64,000 bases of DNA from Klebsormidium nitens (taxonomy: Eukaryota > Streptophyta > Klebsormidiophyceae > Klebsormidiales > Klebsormidiaceae): assembly GCA_000708835.1 (NCBI GenBank), contig DF236990.1:186001-250000 (forward strand), written 5' to 3'. Made by a program: the position numbers and the translations under genes. Numbering within the stretch: position 1 is the first letter of the stretch; every line of letters begins with the position of its first letter. This document shows, one piece after another, positions 37,001 through 49,000 of the stretch. The notes under the pieces are model-generated. The model ran no database searches. It was not told the DNA's origin and saw only the letters and a list, made by a program, of their open reading frames with translations.

Positions 37001-40000
37001 AAAAATGGATCTGGTGGAGAATTGCTCTTTCCAAAGCTTTCAAAATTCCGCCTTTGAGGGAAAAGGTGGCTTGCAGGGCACGAACTTGTTAATCAGAAGC
37101 TCATGTGAATGCTATGAAAACGAGGTAACACTTTACCACTTCGACTTGAGAGGACTCTTTTCGACAGCCCGATAAGGGTGTATACAAGACTTGGGGGCAG
37201 ACTGCCGGTTTCAAGATCTACTTCATAACTACGGAATGTCGAGGAGAAAGTGGCTTCAGCTCCAACATCCGCGCAATCTAGCAAACGCTAGAGAGCGGCG
37301 ACCGTCACGGCCACTGTCATGGGGCCTCCAACCTACAGTCCGTCCTATGTGCGAGAGTATAAATGATATTCGCACAAGTTCAACAAGGAATGTAACTAGA
37401 GAAGGATGCAGAGCCCCTTGCACAGTCGTGATAAGGAATGAAGTGAAACGCGACAACAGACTGGTCACTCAAAAGGCGGGCTAAACAAACTCTGTGACTG
37501 AAAACCTTCGTCCAGACGCCGAAGCTCTGGCAATTCGATCCATACCCTGCGTATGCATTCTTCGCATATCTGAAATGGGCCGATGATCCCGCTTCATTCT
37601 GACTTTGAAAGCCCCCCACGCCATTTCCCAAGCATAAAAAAGTATCGAGCTGTTAATCAGCTCGACATGCAAAGTTTTGCAAGCACGGAATGCCAGAGCG
37701 CCCGTAAGGGTAGAAGTGTGGAAAAAACAAAGCTGCCCCTTGGGACTTGCATCGTAACGGCGTGGCAACAAAGGCTGTGTGGAAGACGGGTCTAATATCT
37801 ATGGCCGCAAAGGCCAACAACATTCTGGATGCACGAATCACAGCCGAAGTCACCGGACCTCCGCCATTATCCACCAAAAAAGCAAATAAAAGCACGAGAG
37901 ATAAAGTGTAACCAGCCGGGCGAAAGAGCATGTGTATTTGACAAACATAAGCAGTTTCTTTATGCTTTCTTCAGCTCCTCCGATCCGCATCCACTAATAG
38001 AATTCATCTGAAATACGTCGTGATAGCCTTGCCAAGATGGTAGGCGCTCCGGCGTCAAGAAGGCAGAAATTCTGCGGAAGCCCATGTGTTCTCGAGCATC
38101 CTTGCCGGTAGATGCAATTGATATTAAGAGCAAACAGTAGAGGGTTGGGTTTAGCGGCGACAAGAAAGAGCGGCATCGCAGAAACGAAAGCAGGAAAAGT
38201 GATGCTGACCCGACGGAATGAATCCGGAGACCGCCACTCGTTGCGCTCTTAATACGTTCAAATGCTTGACTAAGAAAAGCCAATTATATCGCAACGACAA
38301 ATGTACTCTACCAACACGAAAGCTCATCCACCGAACGCAGCGTTTCAGTGAAGCTGCAAAATACGCCGTCAATAAGGACATCAAACTTCAATTGACTGCA
38401 ACCTTGGTTACCAGTCAATCGGAGTACTCGTAACCAAGGTTGCAATAGCAGAAGCTTGGTCTTTACTTCCGCTTGCACAATTGAGCATCATGCAATCGAC
38501 TGACAACATGTCGTCCAAATGGAAGCGGGCAACTGCCTGCAAATGCTATCGCGGCTTCAAATGGGCACTGCAATGGCTTTCGGAACAAGTTCCGGAGACA
38601 CTTACAAAAGCGTTGAGGCATCGAGTCTAATAGAACCGGCAGCACACGATGCGAATTTTGTAATCTGACTGGAACGCACGGCATGTGGCTTCCGTTACAA
38701 GAACGACGCATGGAAATGTGGGCGCCGAGTTCGCCCACCGCGAAGCGTTTCGTCATTCCCACTAGACTTTCTGCGGACAGGACGTGCTACTGGCGACTGT
38801 ACAGCTTAAGGGTGTCGGGGCAAGGCATTGCGCTAGTCAAGGTGTTCCGGATCAACAGGCTGACTTTGACTGTGTCACTGCCATCGAAGTACCTCTCATG
38901 CCGATTATATCCGGTCCCACATCTTGCACTGCCACGTGATCATCGAGCAATCGCAACCACACGTTGTAGGGTTTGGCAATGGCGTCCACCATGGTTGCGC
39001 AAATGGCGGAATGCAATAGCATCCTCCATTCTCCACAGTTTCCAACATTGAAAAGCAGTAACACACATGCTTTCAGTGGTTAGGTGTGTTACTTGTGAAG
39101 GAATGGCGGAAAATGGCTTCCTTTGAAAGCCTTTTGCTAGATTCTGTGCAAAGAAAGCGCTTGGTCAAGTTGCGGGTTTATTATGCAAGATGTGGGACCG
39201 GTTATAAATGGCATGAGCCTGGTATTAAGCGGCCACAAGCTACGAAGACGTGAATTGCCTTTCAAGCCGCGTGATTGACCCTCTAGCTCGCTCGAAACTT
39301 GTGCGGTGTTTAAATAGAACGAGCTGGATAGTGGCATCAGATCCCAACGAAAGTGACTTGGCTTGCAAATACAAGCAAGCCGCCATCAGGAGCAGTCACA
39401 GCCAAATTGGCTACCCAACAGGGCAGTCGGGCCTTGCTTCGAAAGGAAAATCTGCCTGTCACAAGCAATCTCCATAAGCCGCGAGTTGAACCGACAGATC
39501 AGTCTTCGATCAGGCTCGTATGTCTAAAAGGGCACGCTGTCAAAATTTCGAGGAAAGCAGATATTTTTGCTATTTTAGTCAGGGAAGATATGGGGCTCGA
39601 GACGATCCTTCAAGACTGAGCAAGACGCTCAGCAATTGATGGATAGACGATGGACATTAGCACGGGCTCACAGACCGCCTTGAGTTTTGAACAGTGTAGT
39701 TGGTGCTGAACAGTATTGGAAAAGCAACCGACCAGCGAAATCTGTGGAACGACTGCGTAAAAAGCGCCATATTATGGCCTCAGAAGCACACCGATCATTG
39801 TTTCCAAAGGTTTGCCTTCTATCATTGCCATCTGGAAAGCGCCACCTTGCCCACCAACGAGGGACCAGCGAAAAGATGCATTGGATGCAGACGCTAATGC
39901 GCAAATGCGAAGGTCGGAGGTGTGGTCGAAGCAAAACATACGGCACTAACAAGGGTCCATCAGCAACACTCATCACCTGCGGGTGGGGACTCAAAACGGC

Positions 40001-43000
40001 TTACAGTCTCGAACGCCTATGGTATACGTACACTGACCGCATGGAGAAATGGCGGCCGTCACAGTCATTGCCATGGGCCCTCCAGCCCACAGCCCGTGTT
40101 TTTTTGAGAGTGTGTTTCTTCAATGTGCAAGCTTTCCCAAAGTCCTTCAACCAAAGCCTAAGAACGGGTTCCGGTCGGCCGTAGAAAGGAGCGAATGAAT
40201 GCGAAGAAAGGACGGTCACTCGAAACTCGGCAAGACGAAAGCCTGACAGACGTTCAAGACTAAATGGTCGTCGCAAGTTGGCAGTCCGCTTCGGTGCCCA
40301 AAACAATGTGCACAGTGCTTATGCGCGTGGCACAATTGAGATACAAAAGATACTCGCTCGTTGAAGCTGGACGTTTCTAGAAACCCTGAAAATATTTCTT
40401 GCAAACGCAAGTTGGTAAACCAGAGCTCTTATCCGGCTCAAAACCCGAGCTTTCCACGCGTAAAAAGCTGGGAAGCCGACGGGAGAAACAAAGACAAGCC
40501 TGCCCCTTGCAAGCTTGTTAGTGCGATGGCATCGTATGCGAAGGCACGTGATAGCCTGAGAGGCCAGCAGCAAGGTTGCCTTGATCACAGCCGGCCTTTC
40601 AACTAGTGGTCTCGCCCCCTTTACTAAAGCGCAGAAAAAGAAACTCAAGAGCAGACCCCGCAAAGCAGTTCACCATCGTTAGCAATTGTATGCCATGAAG
40701 CGGGCTCGTAGCTCGGAACTTTAGCAAAGCATTACAAGGAAAATTGGGACGCGAAAGCGTTCGTTTGTCCGTCAGGCGATTTGCATCCGCAACGGCATTC
40801 ATTAGGCAAGCCCATGCGGCGCTCTGCAACCGTCCCTGCGACCGAACGCATTGGCACAACTTAGAAGAAGCAATCGACCAGCGGGATTTCTGACGGAATG
40901 GGAGCGCAGCCCCTGTACGAAAGAAACAACAACGGTAGTGATCGGACATGATAATTTTGAAGACTGCTGCTCCGACTGGTACCTCGTTGAAATGTTCGAC
41001 CAAGGACAGACTGATCAAGTACAGGCTAACAGCAACTAGACATCACCAAGTCGGCCTTCATCAGGTGCGCACATTTCAAGTGCGATCTTTAAGCCGTGAC
41101 TTCAATCCATAACGACATCAACCTTACATTGCCTCCATCCGGCTACTCCAGGAAACATCCAAACACCCTCAGAAGGTCTTGGCCCCGAGCTACAAATCCT
41201 AGCAAAAGTTGAGACTCGTAAGGTATGGAGAGGCTCAGCGCCAACTGAAGGTCGAACGTGATTTTGAACGGCTTTAAAGCGCCACTTGGTTTTGAGATAG
41301 CTGATCTGTTGCTGTGAAGCTAAGGAGGAGCAAATAACAAAAGCAGATGTGTTTGATGAAGGCGCGATAAAGCGCCACAATGCGGCTTCAGAAGCAATGT
41401 CACCAGCGACCTTGGAATCATCCAAAGGAAGCCTTCTATCATCACCATATAAGGACTACCCAGACCCGGGCCCAGTAAGAGCGAAAAAATGGTTTCACCA
41501 CGAAGGCTTTGGCAAAAGACTTCTCAAGATCCACCAGATACCGAACGTAACAAGAGGAAGCCAGGTCGTAAAGCTATTAGAGGATTTAATGAAGAGGGTC
41601 AGTCGACGCTATCAGATATTTCGAGGCAAGACTCGCACACGCATGCACTGATTACATTTGCACACGCCAAGAAGCGATGGCCGTCACTTCCAGTGCCGCG
41701 AACATTCCAGCCCACAGCACATGTTTTCATGGAGAAGGGCGAGATTAAGGTTGCACGTGTACGTGAGAACCTTCCAGCCGCTAGAAGCGAAGTTGTTTGT
41801 GTTGTGAAGTTGGTTGTGAAGTTGTTTGTGAAACGGAAGTAAAATTGTCAAGACTGGACATTGATCCAAGCACCGGGGTAAAGAAAGCTGGACTTGCCAG
41901 TTCCAATCTGGTCTGTACGCGTAAACTGAAGCTCTGACAACCGTTGCTATCTACACGGTGCGTACGCTCGATTGAAGAGCCTACACCCACTGAATGCCCG
42001 CCTAGTCAAGCTGAACTCAAAAGCGTCTAACGCAACCTCAAGAGAATCCAAAAAACTAGAGCTTTGAGTCCAGCTCGATGGTCCAGTTTCGTTGAACCAC
42101 GGACAGAGAGCGCTTACGGGAACACAAGCATCGAAAAAGCAGAGCTTGTCTCTTGCAAGTATCGTAGCACGGTGACATCAAACGCTGTCCGGACAAGATG
42201 GAGTGGCCTGAGAAGCCAATCAAAAGGACCTTTTGATCACAGCCATTGAAGCGATCCATGTCGCCCATTGCAAAGATGGAAAACAGAGAGCGAACCCAGC
42301 CGGCAAACAAGTTGGCGTCAGACCGATTACAATAAGACTTAGCCATATTGCTAAACCGTAGGTAGCAATCACGGCCAACCTATCAAGTGTACCTTATAGC
42401 CAGTCACCCTCGTGTCGCAATGTACATCTCCCACATACATTTTTCTCAACGCGCTCTTTTACTTGCTGAATAGCTGATGTCACTTTCTCAGAGACCTCTG
42501 GGATTGGGACTGATCACTCCACGAATTTCGCGCGTTGTCCTCCTGACAAACTTGGAAAGCAAGAGACGCTCAGCGTGGACCAGCGTGTAGAGTACCATCC
42601 ATAAACTGAAGTCCGGGCTTGCAAACGATAACCAGGTCTTTGAAAGGAAATAAAGTTGGCATTGGGCGGAAACGAGGAACAGACGACCAAATGACGGGTT
42701 TCAAACGAGTGTGCGACAAGCGCTAGGTTTGGCTTCGGATGTAGGAGTGGGCAAGACCTTGGAAACTCTAAAGGTTGCTTCTATCACTGCCTATGAAGAC
42801 TGCTACCGCCAGACCCACCAAGAGAGAGATAGTGAAAAGAAGGCTGTCCAATGTCAGCAGGAATGACAGAAGGTTTCAGTATGATTCATCCTACATGCGG
42901 TTGAGAGGAAGCATGTCGGGGCGTGGTCGAGTAAAGAAAAGGCAGCCGAAAGGGTCACTGGCCCACGTGTGATTAAGAAGCGGGAGTAAGTAATCGATAA

Positions 43001-46000
43001 TCACGAGCAACAATTGCAAAAGCCAGGATCCCGGAAGCCATAAAAGCTAACGGCTTTACTAGTCGGTGAATTCCAATGCCCGCGTTCCAAGCTCAACGAA
43101 TCGCAACAATAGAAAAAGACCTCTCCTTGATGCAAGCACAGAAGCTAGACGAGCAAAGAAAGGACCTTTCAGCCAAAACCAAAGAAAGGACCTTATAGTC
43201 AGAAGATATCAGCACTGCACACAAAGCTTCAAACCAATGTTAGCAAGGCCAGCCACGTGGCGTCTGTCCGGTAGGGCAGAGCCCATCTGCTCTTGAGCAT
43301 CCATGCCAAACAAAAAAAGAAACAACTCACTCAAACATCACGGGCAATAGAAAAAAGTTTAAGAAGAGAACTTTCGAGTGGAGACTCGACATACATGCAA
43401 TAAGGCTCCTATCAGGGCACACACAAAAGGGCATACATTCATCATTTATCCAGGTTAAGTGCTGCGATTAAAGCTAGGTACAGATTTCCAGCCGGCGAGA
43501 TGGGACATGGTACCGAATGGCGGGCTCCCAGTCAAGGGACCGCCGACGAGGGCACAAGGAAGCACAAGCGAAAAACGGCAAGAAAAAGCACACGCGACAA
43601 AGTTCTCAAAGAAATGGAAACTCCTGAAGCGGAAACGCCTGAAAACGGACGGTATAGCACCGCTTGGAGCGGTCTGTACGAACTTGCGAAGCATCAACAG
43701 CCCAAAAGGTCATGCGTATGAAGAAAATGTTCCGCACAAATAGGGAAGCGGGCTCAGAGCGAGGAAGAGCAAAAGGGTTGACTGGCGATACAGCCAATTC
43801 AGTGGCGGCACGATCACAGCCACTCCCGCGAACGTCTACGTTCCCGCGAACTGCGGTGAGATGCATTCTAGAGCAAGCCGAACTGCCTTCAGAGCGCGAG
43901 GAACAGTGCGATGACGGCGCGGCCAACTAGGGCAAGGTTGCAGAACCCAAAGTTGCTACCTCACGGTACTGAGGTGTCAGGAGGTGTGAAAACTACAGGT
44001 GCGTAGTGAACCAGCAACAACGCCACAGCCATCACGACCTACTTTTGGCAATCAGCCCTAGGCAAAGCAAGAAAACCGACGAAGCGGAAACGGGCTGAGA
44101 CTAGACCGGGGGAGTACGAAGGGTGAAAAGGGTAAAGGGCAAACCTCAGCGAGGCAGAAAGAAACGCTTCGGCATCGACCGCCAAAATCATATTTGAGCA
44201 CAGCCCATGCGACACTTGATCAAACGTCATTGCCGACCATGCGGAAATGTTGAAACACAAGAGGAGCGGGCTGTTACAGCCAAAGGAACTGTACTCAGTA
44301 GAATCGCATTGTGAATGCTTAGGAGCCAGCTGACTGACCAGCAAAGAGTTTAATCTCGAAAGGCAAAGCGCAACAGGTGCTAGGAGGCCGCGATTTCAAC
44401 GGCAAGGGCATGCAACCAGAAGCAAGATCTAGACATCTGCCTTCGTTGTCCTCAAACAAGACTTTGATGAAACGGCATAACAGTTCTTTAAGGGGCCTGT
44501 GAGATGACGCGCTCGGGCAGGATCTCCTTGAACTCGCAGGTCAAATTGAGCAAAGCGTGTGCCATGATAAAAGTCAGTGGAAGGCGCGGACACGCACAAT
44601 TCCGTTGGCGTCAAATACTCATCGTAAACCCAGGTTCGCTGCATCAAATGCTGCGAACCCACTGGCCTGCCATCACAGCCTGCGTGCCTTGCAGCAATCC
44701 GGGGAGATTTTCCAAAGCATCGACAATAAGCAACAAATGCTGAGGCCCGAACCACCGTTAGGAATCTGTTTAACGGTGTGAAGAAGACGAGTTGACTACT
44801 TCGTGAACCAGATTGCTACTCTAATTTTGATCACAGACATGCGCGGTCAGTAGAACGGAGCTTGCAAGCTTCAGACGAACGGCCCTGGGGTCGAATCCCC
44901 TGGTAGAGGAGCATCGTTGCCAACCAAGCCAGAGTGTACCAGAACAAAAGTGTACATTTCAAAGAGAGGAGAGGAACACTGATCTTCTTTGTGTTGAAGA
45001 TAGCGTGGCTATGCACTGAACAACCTTGTATGACTGACACGTTTGATAGATTATGTCTTCTTTCTCGTGACAAGAGCATACCTTGGACTTTGCGTTCGTA
45101 ACCAACATGCAAACTTCGACTCAGGACAATAGACTTCTCCTTATCCTTACAATCCATTCGACTTTCTCGTCTGAGACTGAACCCACTGCCCACTTTCCAT
45201 TCTTCTCAACACCTTCACAGATTTTGGCCAATGAACTAAGGTGGAGGACGAAACGCGGGAATAACCCACTGTACATACCAGCGACGTGGCGTCAGGAGCC
45301 AGCATCCCTTCCGTGGCTTTCACCGGAACAAGGGCGGTGCCATCACAGCCAGCGAGTCAAACAAACCAAAGAGGCAAAGCATGGCAGGTTTGTAACAAGC
45401 CAGGCGAACTCATGGAGCCATTCGTTCATAGGCCTAAATCGACGTAAAGCCAGGATTCAGCCACACAGCTCGCTTCGCAGAGCATAATAAACCCCTCCAC
45501 TTCCAAAAACACGGAGCTTTGGTTTTAGCGTCCGAGCTAAGTCAAACTACGGAGTAGCATAAAGCAGTGCGGCGTACTCAAACAAGCAGCCGAAGTGTTC
45601 CCAACCGAATACCTACCAACAGAACGGGCTTGTAGCTCAAAGACGTGATTGCAAAGACGCCTCGACGCCCTCGATGGCGCGATGCAATCGACAAGAAGGG
45701 ACGAAAAGTAGGAAACTCTCCGGCGTCCTACTAAAAGGAACCGGACTCCTACTGGGCGAACCCCAAGAATGTTTCGAGTATCCGTGCCAGAGTTTAGAAG
45801 GACACGAAGACAAAAGGGTTCCCGAATCTCACACGATCGGCCGCCTCTGAAGGCGGTTGGAAAGCCTGCATGGCATCAGTCACCTATACGAGGAAAGGCC
45901 TCTTGACCAAACGGCAAGAGGCAGCGCGGCTATCACGGCCGGAATACCTTCAGTTCACTGCCAAGTAGTGACCAAGTAGTGATTTCGGACGGGCAGAATT

Positions 46001-49000
46001 GAATGGAAGCGTTGCAATAATAAACACTGATCATTCGATAGTTTAAGCTTCAGACGCTCACTAGCAGCAACGCAAGACTACGGGGTGCAACTCAAATTCC
46101 ATAACGGCATCGAACCTCCGTCCATGATTTGCAACCAGTACGCAAAAGTGAGAATGTCTATCCGGCCTTCAAGCCTGAACATAACCTTTCAACTTCCTGA
46201 AAGGATGGCGTCTTGGGATGCTGATTAAAATTGGCGTCAAACCCAGAAAGTGTAGCATCTTGCAACCACAGCCACCGTCTCGGACGTCATACTGGCACAG
46301 CGATTGTGGAGGGCTGAGCACACAACAAAACCGGCAAACCAATCGACCGGCTGAACACGCAAAGTTTCAGACTAAGTCGTCACTTGGCGCGCGAAACCAA
46401 CGGAGAGACAAAGACGCATGAAGATTCATGGAAAAGCTAGTGCGTGGTATTCGAGGAAAGGGCAGTAGACTACGTGGCGACCACACCGTACCTGGAAGGA
46501 GTAGACGGTCGCCGGGTTGAAAGGCGGCTTGTCCGTCACCGTCCTGGCCCGGAACACCGGAACGAACTCGGAGAAGGGCAGTTGGACCTGCGGAGACGGA
46601 CGCCCCGTTTTCAGCATTCGCTTGTCCTTTTCAGTATCCAACTTCCATCTGCCACAAAGCCCAAATTCTACCCGCAAGAGACGTTATATTTCGAACCTCG
46701 GACCATGCGGCAGCATGCTTATACATACTACACGAGACTATAGGCTCAGAGAAAAAGCTCCGATGAATCTCTGCGACTAAAGCCGGCAAAGTCCATACAT
46801 TCCCAACCTTGAGCCCCAGCGCCCATGCAAAGAGCGGATCTCGTGTTGAAATACTTACGGTTTGCCACGTGTCAGCCTTTGTGTCGAAGCTCTTGGTGTA
46901 GCCGACGGTGTCCCAGCCCTCGTCCGTCCGGATGATGAACTTGAACCGTTTTCCTGTCCCCTGCGCATCACATCCGTAGCAACTTCAGTAAGGCACATAG
47001 TAAGTGAAAGCCTTCAAAAACAGGTCTTTTTAGATACATGTTACGCGTACGAATTGGGAAGCGCATGATAGGCGACCCTGAAGAGACGTGAGATTCGGAA
47101 ACATACCGATGCGCAATTGGAAAACGAAGAAGTAAGATATAGTACAAGCTGAAAAACCGACCTGGCTTCGTGACTGGGTCTAGACAGACCTCAATCCAGG
47201 AACTACACAAAACTCCCAACCAATTTTGAGTCTCGCGTCGCCTCCAACGTGGTAATTTTCTGCGACCAATCAGCGTTTTCCTGACGACGTCAAATGCACA
47301 TCCAGTTTTCAAGAAGAACGTGTGTGCTAACGTCAAAAGAAGAACGAGCAAGGATGTGATACAAACTAAAGGGACCCGACTTACTTTGAGCCGTATCGAA
47401 AGGCCTTCATATGACGTGAGGTCGAGCGGCGGTGTGAAATTCTGCACAACGAGACATGTGCCTCACAATTCAAATAGGCCCCCACGACAAAAGGTACTGA
47501 CAGCAGCGGGGGTTTCGGAAAATGCTCTGCATGGTACAGCGAGATGCACAAGAAGGATCCGTAAGAGGCAAGTCCCTCAACAACCCAAGCACGCTTTGCG
47601 ATCGGCCATCGGTCAGTGGGACTTTGCAGAAGACATAGCGAGCAGAGTGTCGAACCCATGTGGGCATTGAATGAATCACGATATTCACCAACGGAAGTCG
47701 CGACCATTTTGTGGAAAAGCTTAGACCTGGTATTCCTCACGCAGACTCTCGTGCATTGATAGCACGACTCAAGAGAGGTGAGCTTACCCGGGTTCTAATG
47801 CTTGCAAAGCCCCCTGAGTTCTTGGAAGAGACAAAACCTGCAGATCAGAGAACAGGATTCAGTGCTCTCGGCAACTGTGTTCCAACAACAATCAGCAAGC
47901 ACCCCATGCCTACGCGGCCGCCTCTCTGTAGTTTGCACTTCGAGCGCAACGCAGTTGCAGCGAAACTTCATCAGGGGTGCCTCCAGCGAGAGCGAATCTG
48001 GTCAATCGACCGCTCTGAACCGCTGGCTCTGTTGACTTCAAATCATCTCGTTGTAAGTACCGGACATGAAATTCTTCAATGTATACATCCGGGGGGAATT
48101 CGGCAACGACAGTTGTTCGGGCAGGCTCGATGGAAGGCAAGAATGGCGACAGAATGATCACACGGAACTGACCGGTCGAAAAGTGCCGTGTCAACCTCCA
48201 GAACCCGTTCTTACGTTCCATTGCCATGATCAGGACCGTACTTTCTCTGATTGATTACGTAGCAAGTGGACTGACGCAAGCACTCAGCCGGCCATGAGAG
48301 TCACGAATGAATCCCAGGAAGCTGAAACGGATTTCGGAATAGAGCATCTATTGAAAAAGATAGCAAAGTTGGACAAGCAGTCAAAAGGCCGAGAGCCTGC
48401 AGTCGTCACCTCTGAAGACGCCGACTACACTGCCGTCCTCTCTGGCACTACGGTCGACTTGGAAGCCGCTTTCGCTGATCCCGCCCATCACGACGTCGTC
48501 CAGTGCGCCCCAAGCGGGACCGCTCGGTAAGCCGTTCTCTGGAGAGTTTACAGTGGTTGACAATACTTTGGCAACGACGTCCCATAGAGCTAGATGTTCA
48601 AGATAGACACTATTCGTTTGACAGCAGATGAACATGTACTGTCCAGATCTGCCCGGCCAGATAGGAACAGGGCGTTAAGAACCAGAAGGACCCTCTCAAG
48701 AAATAAACTTTGATGATGCCCCAGGCCGGGTCCTCTGGCAGGCCAGTCTCTAGGAGCAGATCATAAGAAAGATATACAAAAAGTACTAGACTTGAATCTG
48801 ACGTGAAACTGTTATACATCCACGGAAGGAACTCTGAAACTGATGGAGGCTTTTTGAAAAGAGACATAAAATCACACAATCGCCAGAAACTTTGAACTAG
48901 AGTAAATACTGGCCGCACCGACTCTCAGTCAAGAAGCGCAGATATGACCAAGAGCGAAAGAGATTGTCTCTCCATGAACTCTTCAACAAGTTTCCGCGTT

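Larger units (their letters stand above)
36950..46491. repeat. HCF173 intron 10, filled with degenerate repeats
   Basis: The 9,542-bp intron carries the same two-block signature as the intergenic region. Examples: GGCATCAG near 39,333 with GTCACAGCC near 39,396; GGCGTCAAATACTC near 44,598 with ATCACAGCC near 44,670; GGCGTCAGGAGCC near 45,289 with ATCACAGCC near 45,344; GGCATCAGTCACC near 45,870 with ATCACGGCC near 45,935. It also has local duplicates, such as a GGCCGTCACAGTCATTGCC/CCAGCCCACAG block near 40,053, 37,297 and 41,680. Frames above 100 codons exist on both strands (for example 39,687-40,184 plus, 44,755-44,429 minus) without recognisable families. I see no nested intact gene and no transposon protein. 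Confidence 0.7.

Noticed and set aside
39687-40184. 165-codon plus-strand frame in HCF173 intron 10
   Set aside because: No family motif, lies across duplicated repeat blocks and opposite to the gene; considered chance.
44872-44920. GGGGTCGAATCCCC resembling a tRNA T arm
   Set aside because: The loop is short, the stem does not extend correctly, and no matching acceptor stem or anticodon arm can be folded upstream.
48060-48227. Minus-strand stretch KNGFWRLTRHF as a candidate HCF173 exon
   Set aside because: It resembles the expected NGGF...RT motif only loosely and has no suitable splice sites; the true exon (NSGGFASIRTR) was found at 47,837-47,788.
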